Assembly (NCBI GenBank): GCA_964654605.1
Contig: CAZZLW010000041.1
Location: forward strand, 1-46,095
Source: Raineya sp964654605
GTDB lineage: Bacteria; Bacteroidota; Bacteroidia; Cytophagales; Thermonemataceae
Direction: 5' to 3'
DNA: 46,095 nucleotides
The notes under the pieces were generated by a model. That model saw only the letters and a program-made list of their open reading frames with translations, had not been told where the DNA came from and made no database searches. Below, piece after piece: positions 8,654 through 17,219 of this stretch (position 1 is its first letter; every line of letters starts with the position of its first letter). The position numbers and the translations under genes are program-made.

Positions 8654-11600
8654 CTATCCCAATGATACGCTCACGCCCTCTAATCGCTCTAAACTTTCCA
8701 AAAGTTCGTTTTCTATGCTTATAGCATATTTTTGGGAAAAAGTTTGCACTTGCACATTTTCTTTACTATCCCATAGTATCATTTTGAGGGGTATTTTGCC
8801 TTTGTTTTCTTGCAAAAGTGTTTCCAGCTCAGCGGCTAAACGCTCCGAAAGGTGTTGTAAATCTACTTGTAAAATAAGACTTTTGATAAGTTTTTCGCGG
8901 GCATCTGTCAGAAAGTCAATAGTCTGAACTCTAAACTCAAATTCCTCGCCATTGTAGCGTTTTTGGATTTTACCTTTGATAAATAAAAGAGCATCTTGCT
9001 TGACAAAAGGCGAAAATTTGGCATAATCCGAACCGAAAAGGCTTATTTGCAAACTGCCATCGTAATCTTCTATTTTGAAAGTGGTGAAATAATTACCATT
9101 TTTGGCTTGTTTGGTCTGCACTTCCGTAACAATACCTGCAATAGCAATTTCTTTATCCTTGTAAAAAGGTTCGGGATTTTCTTCGCTTTTAGGTCTGAAA
9201 ATATCTTTCAGGCGGCAAGAAGTGAATTTCTCAAGCTCAATTCTATGAGCATTGAGCGGATGCCCCGATATGTAAAAACCTACAACTTCTTTTTCCTTGT
9301 TCAGGCGTTCCAGATTGCTCCAAGTATTATAGTTTTTAGGTACTTTGGGCGGAGGAATGAGTTGAGCCGTGCCACCCCCAAAAAGCGATTGCTGAGCATT
9401 GCTTTTTTCTGCTTGAATGGCATTGCCATAACGGATTAGCTTTTCAATAAAAGTGGCTTCTTCATCTTTTTCTTTGGCAAAATAAGCCTCACGAGGAATT
9501 TCTTTGAAACAATCGAAACAGCCCGATTGAGCCAAACTCTCCAAAGCACGTTTATTGACCGACTGCAAATTTACTCTTTCTACAAAATCAAAAATAGATT
9601 TGAACTCACCATTTTTCTGTCTTTCTTCAATGATATTAGCAACGGCAACTTCGCCAGCTCCTTTGATAGCCGCTAGTCCGAAGCGAATTTGTCCCTTTTT
9701 ATTTACACTGAACTTATCGGCACTTTCGTTGATGTCGGGTCCCAGCACCTCTACACCTTGCTTTTTACACTCTTCCAAAAAGAAAGTAATTTTTTCAATG
9801 TTGCCCATAGAGTGTGTAAGCACCGAAGCCATATATTCAGCGGGGTAGTGTGCTTTCAGATAGGCAGTTTGAAAGGCAATAAGTGAATAAGCGGCAGAGT
9901 GAGAGCGATTGAAGCCATATTCGGCAAAACGCTCCATTATGTCAAAAATCTCATTGGCTTTCTTTTCATCAATATTATTGAGTTCTTTTGCTCCTTTTAC
10001 AAATTTATCGCGTTCTTTTGCCATTTTCTCTTTATCTTTCTTACCCATAGCCCTACGCAATAAATCTGCTCCGCCAAGCGTATAGCCTGCAACAATCTGA
10101 GCCGTTTGCATAATTTGCTCCTGATACACCATAATACCGTAGGTGTGCTTCAAGATAGGCTCTAAAAGGGGGTGAGGATATTCTACGAGTTCTTTGCCGT
10201 ATTTACGATTGATATACACGGGAATAAAATCCATAGGACCAGGGCGGTATAAGGCGTTCATAGCAATCAAATCCTCAATATTGGTAGGTTTGAGCTTACG
10301 AAGCCAAGTTTGCATACCCTCGGACTCAAACTGGAACGTGCCGATTGTATCGCCTTTTTGGTAAAGTTCAAAGGTTTTTTTATCGTCAAGGGGGATTTTA
10401 TCAATATCAATTTTTATACCGTGATTTTTATGTATTAAATCAATGGCATCGCGTAGGATAGTGAGGGTTTTTAGCCCCAAAAAGTCCATTTTGAGCATAC
10501 CCGCCTCTTCAATTACTTTGCCATCAAATTGTGTAATCAGTAGAGGGGTTTCGGGGTCGGTACAAACAGGGATATAGTTGGTAATATCATCAGGGGCAAT
10601 GATAATTCCTGCGGCGTGTACGCCTCGGTTGCGTACAGAGCCTTCTAGCACCAGAGCTTCTTTCAGAACGCGACTGCGAAGGCTATCTTCCTGCAAAATT
10701 GCCTTAATTTCAGGTTTTTCGTACTCATCTTTGAGTTTCGTGCCCGGTTTATCGGAAATAAGTTTGGCAAGTTCATTGGTTTCGTTGAGTGGCAGTTCCA
10801 GCACTCTGCCCACATCTTTGATAGCCATTTTTGCCGCCATTGTGCCATAGGTAATGATAGAAGCCACTTGGTTTCTACCATATTTTTCCACAACATAGTC
10901 AATAACTTTTTGCCTACCTTCGTCATCAAAATCGGTATCAATATCGGGCATAGAAACGCGTTCGGGGTTCAGGAAACGCTCAAAAAGCAAATTGTACTGA
11001 ATGGGGTCTATGTTGGTAATGCCAATGCAGTAGGCTACTGCCGAACCCGCCGCCGAGCCACGTCCCGTACCTACCCAAACCCCTAGCTCGCGGGCGGCAT
11101 TGATGAAATCTTGTACAATTAGAAAGTAACCCTCAAAGCCCATTTTTTGCATTACTTCCAGTTCGTAATGGAGACGTTGCTCAATTTCTGCTGAAAGCGA
11201 GCCGTATTTGCGTCTTGCCCCTTCAAAAGTAAGGTAGCGGAGATATTCAAACTGCGATTGAAAGCCCTGTGGAAGTGGGTAATTGGGCATTAGAATATCC
11301 CGTTTGAGTTTGAGATTTTCTACTTTATCGTAAATTTCATTTGTAAAATCCAGAGCCGTAGGAACATCAGCAAAGAGCGTGTTCATTTCGGCTTGAGTTT
11401 TGAAATAAAATTCGTTGTTGGGAAAAGCAAAACGCCCCTTGCTACTTTCTTCATCTGTGGCTTTGGGGTCCGAAACTTTGGCACCCGTATTGATGCAGAG
11501 CAAAATATCGTGGGCGGCGGCATCTTTTTCATCTACATAGTGTGAGTCGTTGGTGGCAATTACTTTTAAGTTGTATTTTTTGGCAAAACGCAAAAGTACC

Positions 11601-12196
11601 TGATTTACATCTTCTTGGCTCATACCATTGCCATTTACGTTTTCAATGTGGTGGCGTTGGAGTTCAATGTAATAATCTTCACCGAATACATCAATCCACC
11701 ATTGAAGCAGTTCTTCGGCTTTCTGCTCACCCTCGTACATTATTGCCTGCGGGATTTCGGCACCCAAACAGCAAGAAGTAGCAATCAGCCCTTGATGGTA
11801 TTTCAAAATTAGTTCTTTATCAATGCGAGGATATTTGGCATAATAGCCTTCAATAAAGCCCAAAGAGCAAAGTTTGGAAAGATTTTTATAACCTTCGGCA
11901 TTTTTGGCAAGTAGCAACTGGTGATAGCGTTTATCTTTTTCGCCTTTCTTGAAATTTTTTTGAAAGCGGTCTTTGACAAGGTAAAACTCACAACCTACGA
12001 TAGGTTTTAGTCCTTGGGCATTGGCTTCTGCTACAAACTTAAAAGCCCCGAACATATTGCCGTGGTCGGTAAGGGCAAGGGCTTTCATACCATCATTTTT
12101 GGCTTTTTTCATCATTTCTTTAATACTTGCCGCTCCATCAAGTAGCGAAAATTGCGTATGGCAGTGCAAATGCACAAAAGGGATAATTTGGGACAT
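8654..12196 (-). CDS. dnaE: DNA polymerase III subunit alpha
   Basis: A 1180-residue replicative polymerase, normal length for DnaE1. The PHP domain begins with VHLHCHTQFSLLDGAAS and TDHGNM. The polymerase active-site aspartates are in PDIDTDFD (residues 417-424), and the palm/finger motifs GTGRGSAAGS and LYRPGPMDFIPVYI are intact. A helix-hairpin-helix region follows. Near the C-terminus an OB fold reads IAIAGIVTEVQTKQAKNGN, in front of the tau-binding tail. It catalyses chromosomal DNA synthesis as the core of the Pol III holoenzyme. The gene appears complete and has no obvious terminator. Confidence 0.97.
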   Translation of the reverse strand: MSQIIPFVHLHCHTQFSLLDGAASIKEMMKKAKNDGMKALALTDHGNMFGAFKFVAEANAQGLKPIVGCEFYLVKDRFQKNFKKGEKDKRYHQLLLAKNAEGYKNLSKLCSLGFIEGYYAKYPRIDKELILKYHQGLIATSCCLGAEIPQAIMYEGEQKAEELLQWWIDVFGEDYYIELQRHHIENVNGNGMSQEDVNQVLLRFAKKYNLKVIATNDSHYVDEKDAAAHDILLCINTGAKVSDPKATDEESSKGRFAFPNNEFYFKTQAEMNTLFADVPTALDFTNEIYDKVENLKLKRDILMPNYPLPQGFQSQFEYLRYLTFEGARRKYGSLSAEIEQRLHYELEVMQKMGFEGYFLIVQDFINAARELGVWVGTGRGSAAGSAVAYCIGITNIDPIQYNLLFERFLNPERVSMPDIDTDFDDEGRQKVIDYVVEKYGRNQVASIITYGTMAAKMAIKDVGRVLELPLNETNELAKLISDKPGTKLKDEYEKPEIKAILQEDSLRSRVLKEALVLEGSVRNRGVHAAGIIIAPDDITNYIPVCTDPETPLLITQFDGKVIEEAGMLKMDFLGLKTLTILRDAIDLIHKNHGIKIDIDKIPLDDKKTFELYQKGDTIGTFQFESEGMQTWLRKLKPTNIEDLIAMNALYRPGPMDFIPVYINRKYGKELVEYPHPLLEPILKHTYGIMVYQEQIMQTAQIVAGYTLGGADLLRRAMGKKDKEKMAKERDKFVKGAKELNNIDEKKANEIFDIMERFAEYGFNRSHSAAYSLIAFQTAYLKAHYPAEYMASVLTHSMGNIEKITFFLEECKKQGVEVLGPDINESADKFSVNKKGQIRFGLAAIKGAGEVAVANIIEERQKNGEFKSIFDFVERVNLQSVNKRALESLAQSGCFDCFKEIPREAYFAKEKDEEATFIEKLIRYGNAIQAEKSNAQQSLFGGGTAQLIPPPKVPKNYNTWSNLERLNKEKEVVGFYISGHPLNAHRIELEKFTSCRLKDIFRPKSEENPEPFYKDKEIAIAGIVTEVQTKQAKNGNYFTTFKIEDYDGSLQISLFGSDYAKFSPFVKQDALLFIKGKIQKRYNGEEFEFRVQTIDFLTDAREKLIKSLILQVDLQHLSERLAAELETLLQENKGKIPLKMILWDSKENVQVQTFSQKYAISIENELLESLERLEGVSVSLG

Positions 12197-12256
12197 AGAA
12201 AAGAATGATTTTGAAGGTGCTAATTTCGTGAAAAATAGTTTTTGAGCAAAACGGAT

Positions 12257-13255
12257 TTAGCAATTTTGCAAAAACTTGTAAATAGCTCCTTCTTTGAGCG
12301 AATAATGAGAAACGCGAATTTGTGAGATATGATATTTGCTAAGTACAAAGTCCAGAAGGCAAGAAGCAACGACAATCATATCGGCACGCATTGGGGTCAT
12401 TCCGGGTATAGCGAGCCTTTCGGCGTGGTTTTTTTCTAAAAATTCTTGAAAAATAACTTCAAATTCGGCTCGTGTGAAGGCACTTTCTTTGGCATTGTAG
12501 TCTAATTTTTGATGCTTTTTGATGTGATTGATGTCATCAATAGTATCAAAAGTTCCCGAGCAACCAATAAGCACTTCAATAGGGTAAATTTTTAGTATTT
12601 CGGAAAGAGGGGAGAGGGTTTGTTCTAAAAAATCATTGAGAGCTTGTCGTTCGGAAGGGGTAATTTTTTCATTTTGCATAAATCTATCTAAAAGCCTTTG
12701 AGCTCCGATTTCAAAACTTTGTTTCCATAGCATTTTTTCGGCATTGCATACAATAAATTCCACACTACCCCCGCCAATATCCATAATGAGGGCATTGCCT
12801 TTTCCAATTTTGAGAGCGGCTTTAACGCCATAATAAATCAGCTCCGCTTCTTCATCACCCGAAATAACCTGTACCTGCAAGCCTGTTTGCTCACGTACAA
12901 TTTCAATCATTTCTTTTTGGTTAGAAGCATTCCGAAAAGCACTTGTTGCAATAGTCAGGGCGTTTTCGGGGGCTATTCCATAATACTGCAATACCTCGCA
13001 AAACTGATGAAGGGCTTTGAGCAGACGTTCTTGGGCGGCTTCGGTAATAAAGCCATAACTGATACCGCCTTCACCTATTTTGGTAGCTATTTTTTCTTTG
13101 TGTAAAATGCGAAAAGGGGTAAAAATTTGCTGTTGGGCGGGCAGTTCTACCACAAGCAAATGAGCTGTATTGGTGCCAATATCAATAGCGGCAATATTTT
13201 TGGCAGTATCCGAATAATCTTTTACTTTTGGGCGATATGAGTGCAGAGTGTTCAT
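12257..13255 (-). CDS. Ppx/GppA family phosphatase
   Basis: A 332-residue ASKHA-fold enzyme made of only the two Ppx/GppA domains, without the HD-type C-terminal extension of E. coli Ppx. Key motifs are the phosphate-1 loop AAIDIGTNTAHLLVVE (residues 23-38), the ATSAFRNASN segment, SGDEEAELIYYG, and the phosphate-2 loop MDIGGGSVEFIV. It likely hydrolyses polyphosphate or guanosine pentaphosphate; sequence alone does not separate these. It is divergent from the GT-C membrane protein across 91 bases; on the minus strand a TAATTTTG -7-like element lies at 13267-13274. Confidence 0.9.
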   Translation of the reverse strand: MNTLHSYRPKVKDYSDTAKNIAAIDIGTNTAHLLVVELPAQQQIFTPFRILHKEKIATKIGEGGISYGFITEAAQERLLKALHQFCEVLQYYGIAPENALTIATSAFRNASNQKEMIEIVREQTGLQVQVISGDEEAELIYYGVKAALKIGKGNALIMDIGGGSVEFIVCNAEKMLWKQSFEIGAQRLLDRFMQNEKITPSERQALNDFLEQTLSPLSEILKIYPIEVLIGCSGTFDTIDDINHIKKHQKLDYNAKESAFTRAEFEVIFQEFLEKNHAERLAIPGMTPMRADMIVVASCLLDFVLSKYHISQIRVSHYSLKEGAIYKFLQNC

Positions 13256-13346
13256 AAAAACGACTGCAAAATTAGTTTTTTTGAGCGAAACTCAATCAAA
13301 ATCAATGTGATTTTTTTGTTAAGAAATTGAGCAAATTGCTTGCCAA

Positions 13347-15050
13347 ATGTTACTGAAAGTTATTTTTTTAGTTTTGGGCTTGCTATTTTTTACTTTTTCA
13401 TTGGCAGTTTGGCAGGTTTCTTATGAAAGTGTCCTAACTTGGGTAGCCCATAGTTACCCTTTCGATGAAGCTCAATGGAAAAAACTTACTTCTCAAATCC
13501 TAAATCCTCAAAACTTTCGGTATGTTCAAATTTTTAGCACTTTTGGTGGTTTGCTTTTGGCTTTGATAAGTTTTTGGATACAAAGGAAAGTCCTGCAACT
13601 ACAAAGTTTCCTTGAAAGGCTCAAGCAAGATTTTTTGCTAAAAGTATCATCATTTTGCTATTCGCTCCAAAAAATGAACAAAATTCAGAAAATAACAATT
13701 GTTATTTTCTTGCTTGTAAGTATTCTGTATAACAGCTTTTTGCTAAATTTCAAGATAATCCACATTGATGAGGCTTTTAGCTATGTTCATTTTGCAAGCA
13801 AAGGTTTCTGGGTTTCAGCACTTTATTACCCTAATCCTAATAATCATATTTTGCTTAATCTTTGGGTAAGCCTTTGGGAAGACTTTTTTGGAAACAAATT
13901 GTGGGCAATTCGCTTGCCTTCAATGCTTTGCTTACTTTTTTTGCAGATTTTGCTATTTCGTTTTTTTCTGAAAAGAAATTCATTTCAGGTGGCTCTGGCT
14001 TTGGTACTTATTTTTACCTTGCTTTCACCGATACAGGCATATAGCGTAAGTGGGAGAGGATATCTGTTGCTTACACTTTGGGTTTGGCTTAGCGGGAATG
14101 CTCTTTTGCAAATTCTTGAAAAAGTACCCCAAAACAAAAGGGCTGTTTGGGAAAAAATCAGTTTTTTTTTAGCGAGTATTGCAGGTTTTTATACGATACC
14201 GCTTTTTCTATATTATTTTGCGGGCTTTTTGCTTTCGTTTGCGGGGATTGTTTTACTTCAATTCAAAAGCTATAAAAATCTCATATTCAAAAATTTAATG
14301 CTTCCCGTTTCAAGTATTTTCGTGGCGGTATTTTTCTTGTATTTGCCTATTTTGTTGCTCAATGGTTCTGAAAATCTTTTGGCTACTTCTTGGCAAAATG
14401 AGGCAGGTAAGCAGTTTCGTGAATCTTTTTGGAGTTATTGGCAAGATTTTGGAGATTTTTGGCTGGGGATAGAAGGGGCTTATGCTGTTTTTTTACTATT
14501 GCTACTACTTGGTTTTGCAGTTTTTCTAAAAAGTTCGTCCCAAACTTCACTTCAAACAAAATTTTGGTTACTCTTAATGATTTCTGCTCTGATTTTGATG
14601 ATTTTACAACAAAAACTCTTACCCCAGCGAACTTGGATAGCTATGGCAATTCCTCTTGTATTTGTTCTTGAAAATTTTTTGATACGTATTCCCAAATTTT
14701 ATCAAAACCTATCTTTGGCTTTTACCATTTCCGCTCTGATTTCTCTGCAAGTTTATCAAGTGCGTACCTATCCTCAAATTCATTCGGCTTATGTAGATTG
14801 TTTTCAAAAAATAAGAACTTTAAGACTTAAAGCAAACGAAAAAATATTCAGCAATGATTTGATTTATCAGAATTTGATAGCTTTTTACAATTTGCAAGAA
14901 AAGTGGGGCGTGCAGGTAGATTATAGCAATAAAAATAAAAATTACGATTGGGTGATTTTGGATAAATCGCTTGATGTTCCTCTGAACCTAGCAAATTATC
15001 AAAAGGTGCAAGAAACAGCTTGGGTGGAAATTTGGAAATATCAAAAGTGA
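13347..15050 (+). CDS. GT-C fold membrane glycosyltransferase (GT39/ArnT-like)
   Basis: A 567-residue polytopic membrane protein with roughly a dozen hydrophobic segments. The first luminal loop motif IIHIDEAFSYVHF (D141-E142) and the following PNPNNHILLNLW have the arrangement of the catalytic acidic pair and HPPLY-like motif of GT39/ArnT/PMT enzymes. It therefore probably transfers a sugar from a lipid-linked donor on the periplasmic side; acceptor and sugar are unknown. An unusual extra N-terminal part (residues 1-110) with two predicted membrane helices precedes the GT-C core. Its stop overlaps the stop of the convergent DUF5615 gene by 10 bases. Confidence 0.75.
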   Translation: MLLKVIFLVLGLLFFTFSLAVWQVSYESVLTWVAHSYPFDEAQWKKLTSQILNPQNFRYVQIFSTFGGLLLALISFWIQRKVLQLQSFLERLKQDFLLKVSSFCYSLQKMNKIQKITIVIFLLVSILYNSFLLNFKIIHIDEAFSYVHFASKGFWVSALYYPNPNNHILLNLWVSLWEDFFGNKLWAIRLPSMLCLLFLQILLFRFFLKRNSFQVALALVLIFTLLSPIQAYSVSGRGYLLLTLWVWLSGNALLQILEKVPQNKRAVWEKISFFLASIAGFYTIPLFLYYFAGFLLSFAGIVLLQFKSYKNLIFKNLMLPVSSIFVAVFFLYLPILLLNGSENLLATSWQNEAGKQFRESFWSYWQDFGDFWLGIEGAYAVFLLLLLLGFAVFLKSSSQTSLQTKFWLLLMISALILMILQQKLLPQRTWIAMAIPLVFVLENFLIRIPKFYQNLSLAFTISALISLQVYQVRTYPQIHSAYVDCFQKIRTLRLKANEKIFSNDLIYQNLIAFYNLQEKWGVQVDYSNKNKNYDWVILDKSLDVPLNLANYQKVQETAWVEIWKYQK

Positions 15051-15397
15051 GAGACCCCCTCTCTAGTAATTACAATTATATCATTCTGTTCTATTTGGGT
15101 GATAATTTGAGAAAATAACTCCTTAAACACTTGTTTTAATTCTTTTGTGCTGATATTTCCAGTTTTTACGAGTATTAGTTTATGTGGCTCTTTTTTCAAT
15201 GCGAAACTATCCCAAAAGTCCAAGTCTTTTGAAATTACAACTAACTTATTTTCAATAGATATTTTAATGATTTCATTATCTTTGGTATTGTTTCCTTCTG
15301 GTAAATCAGTTGTATGAATAGCCTCATAGTTATTTTCTATAAAGGCTTTACAAAGAGAAGGCGGCAGCTGAGCATCAACTAAAAATCTAAGCGACAT
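15041..15397 (-). CDS. DUF5615 PIN-like toxin
   Basis: A 118-residue protein starting MSLRFLVDAQLPPSL, the characteristic N-terminus of DUF5615 (PIN-like, Mut7-C related) proteins. The conserved acidic residues are D8, the TTDLPEG segment, and the KDLDFWD motif around residue 60. Such proteins are predicted metal-dependent ribonuclease toxins. It follows the DUF433 gene with an 11-base overlap, the usual translationally coupled antitoxin-toxin order. The 3' end overlaps the convergent membrane protein gene. Toxicity is inferred from the family. Confidence 0.88.
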   Translation of the reverse strand: MSLRFLVDAQLPPSLCKAFIENNYEAIHTTDLPEGNNTKDNEIIKISIENKLVVISKDLDFWDSFALKKEPHKLILVKTGNISTKELKQVFKELFSQIITQIEQNDIIVITREGVSHF

Positions 15398-15620
15398 TCA
15401 AATTTGATGATTTTAATTTTATTACTTCAACAGCGTACTGCAGACAAGCTAAAACATCTTCACGAGTAAGGTCTGGAAACTCTGCCAACAGGTCTTCCAT
15501 AGTATCTCCACCAGCCAAATATTCTAAAATACTGGACACCAAATAGCGAGTATTGCGAATAGTTGGCTTGCCGTGGCAAACCTCACTGTTTAATGTGATA
15601 CGATTGAGTAAATTTGCCAT
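15387..15620 (-). CDS. DUF433 antitoxin
   Basis: A 77-residue protein with the DUF433 signature: NRITLNSEVCHGKPTIRNTRY, then SSILEYLAGGDTMEDLLAEFPDLTREDVLACLQYA, a winged-helix-like DNA-binding module (VapB-type family). It is the upstream partner of the DUF5615 protein and likely neutralises it and represses the pair's promoter. It ends inside the start of the toxin gene, consistent with coupled translation. Confidence 0.9.
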   Translation of the reverse strand: MANLLNRITLNSEVCHGKPTIRNTRYLVSSILEYLAGGDTMEDLLAEFPDLTREDVLACLQYAVEVIKLKSSNLNVA

Positions 15621-15725
15621 TTTGATAAGATTTACAAGATTTCTTAAATTCTTATTTGACGCTATTTTTTTTACAAAAATAAAAGTTTTTGTGAATTAAA
15701 TCAACAAGTTAGTGTAAATCGTATT

Positions 15726-16847
15726 TCATATGCATTCTAAAAAATTCACCACTTTTTGGCTTAGTTGATTTTTTTCAAATTCTTTTTCAGCAAGTTTTCG
15801 GGCATTGGCTTGGGCGGTTTGCAAAAGATTTTTATTTTGTAAAAAAGGCTGAATTTTCTTCCTAAATTCATCGGGCGAGCCTGCATAAAAACCACATTCG
15901 TGTTTTTCTACTAAATCTTTTATCCAGCCTTTGGTGTTGGTAATGCACAATTTTCCTGCCGCAATGCCATCAAAAAATTTATTCGGACTGCATGTTTCTA
16001 ATGATGGATATTCGGCAAAACTTACATAAAAGGCATCTACACAGGCGAGCATTTCGTTGAGTTCGTGTTTGGGTTTCCCTGCAAAAAAATACACATTTTG
16101 AGGAGCTATTTTCTGCAATCTCTTTTTTTCGGAGCCTTCGCCAATAACCCAAAATTCTATTTCGGGGTGTTTTTCAGCAACTTGTAGAAGCCTTTCCAAA
16201 GCATTGGCTTTGCCCATACTGCCAAAATAAGCTATTCGGAAGGGTTCGTTTTCCTTTTTCTTATTTTGAGGGAAAAATACTTCACAATCCGACATATTCG
16301 GTACGCATAAGATGGGTTTTTTGGGCACTATTTTGCGTACATATTCCTGCATCGGTGGCGAAAGCACTATAATCTTTTCAGCATTTTCATAAATCTTTTT
16401 TTCAAGCCAAAAGAGAAATCTCTGAAAAAGTTTGCCTTTTACATAGCCCATTTCTATGGGTACAAGAGGCCACAAATCTCTAACTTCAAAAATATAAGGA
16501 ATTTTCTTGATTTTTTTCAGAAAAAGTGCTATAATGCCCACTGAAAGAGGGGTAGAAGTAGCATAAATTGCAAAAATATTTTGGATATTCAAACTTTTTT
16601 TCATAGCTTTCAGCATAAATTTTGCAAAAGCTACTACTCTTCGCCAAGCACTCATTTCTTGCTTGTACGGAACATTTAGATAGTGTATGTTTATTTGTTC
16701 AAAGTTTTTTGTATCGTTTTTACTACCTATTGTGATAATTGCAATTTCAAAGCCTTTTTTTTGCATTGCTTCGGCTATGTACCAAGACCTATGCGAACCG
16801 TTTTCAGTAGGTAACTTGAAATATTGGTGTAGGTAAATTATTTTCAT
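15726..16847 (-). CDS. Glycosyltransferase family 4 protein (WbuB-like)
   Basis: A 373-residue GT-B enzyme. The N-terminus MKIIYLHQYFKLPTENGSHRSWY is typical of WbuB-like GT4 enzymes. The C-terminal nucleotide-sugar domain has FRIAYFGSMGKANALERLL, the FWVIGEGSEKKRL strand-loop, and the SPNKFFDGIAAGKLCITN region corresponding to the donor-binding acidic motif. It should add a sugar to a polysaccharide or glycolipid acceptor in the cytoplasm. No glycan cluster surrounds it here; the other glycan-type genes in the window (13347, 32643 and 34405) are scattered. Confidence 0.85.
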   Translation of the reverse strand: MKIIYLHQYFKLPTENGSHRSWYIAEAMQKKGFEIAIITIGSKNDTKNFEQINIHYLNVPYKQEMSAWRRVVAFAKFMLKAMKKSLNIQNIFAIYATSTPLSVGIIALFLKKIKKIPYIFEVRDLWPLVPIEMGYVKGKLFQRFLFWLEKKIYENAEKIIVLSPPMQEYVRKIVPKKPILCVPNMSDCEVFFPQNKKKENEPFRIAYFGSMGKANALERLLQVAEKHPEIEFWVIGEGSEKKRLQKIAPQNVYFFAGKPKHELNEMLACVDAFYVSFAEYPSLETCSPNKFFDGIAAGKLCITNTKGWIKDLVEKHECGFYAGSPDEFRKKIQPFLQNKNLLQTAQANARKLAEKEFEKNQLSQKVVNFLECI

Positions 16848-16890
16848 AGTTTCGTAAAGCTAAATAGATGTTACAACAAAAATTTTAATA

Positions 16891-17132
16891 ACGTGAGTTA
16901 CAAGACTAAAAATTTGATTATCAAGTTTTTATTTTTAACAACTTAAATCCTCCCTTATTTAACTCCCTGAAAACGAGGTGAGATAAATAAGCATAAAACT
17001 TTGATTTTCAGGTGTATAGCTCCCATCTCCTTTGGAGAGGGGCTGGGGGTGAGGTCAAAAAACACAATATTGCAAAAATAATCAAATTTCTTAATAAATT
17101 GTATTTCAAATACTTAACCTTGTAACTCACGT
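16891..17132. mobile_element. MITE-like element with 14-bp terminal inverted repeats
   Basis: The 372-base gap between the GT4 gene and the histidine kinase is mostly filled by a 242-bp element. Its ends are perfect inverted repeats, ACGTGAGTTACAAG at 16891-16904 and the complement at 17119-17132. It is flanked by TTAATA on both sides (16885-16890 and 17133-17138), the pattern of a 6-bp target-site duplication. Inside are further dyads (16954-16961 with 16984-16991; 16966-16973 with 17005-17012) and a GC-rich hairpin with a GGGGGTGAGG tail at 17021-17055. There is no open frame, so it would be non-autonomous. The parent transposase family is not identified. Confidence 0.75.
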
Positions 17133-17219
17133 TTAATATGTTTTATTGAGAAAGCACAAAATTTGTAGATTTGAAAAATATTTTTTCTGTTGGCTTAAAT
17201 GTAAGTAATTTTTGAAGTA

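Noticed and set aside
8715..12245. Plus-strand open frames opposite dnaE as genes
   Set aside because: They are antisense shadows of a full-length conserved gene with no recognisable domains.
13282..13296. TTGAG-N5-CTCAA dyad as operator between the Ppx/GppA and GT-C genes
   Set aside because: Arms are only 5 bp and could easily occur by chance.
17021..17055. GC-rich hairpin segment as a separate small RNA
   Set aside because: It lies inside the MITE-like element and has no promoter of its own; treated as part of the element.
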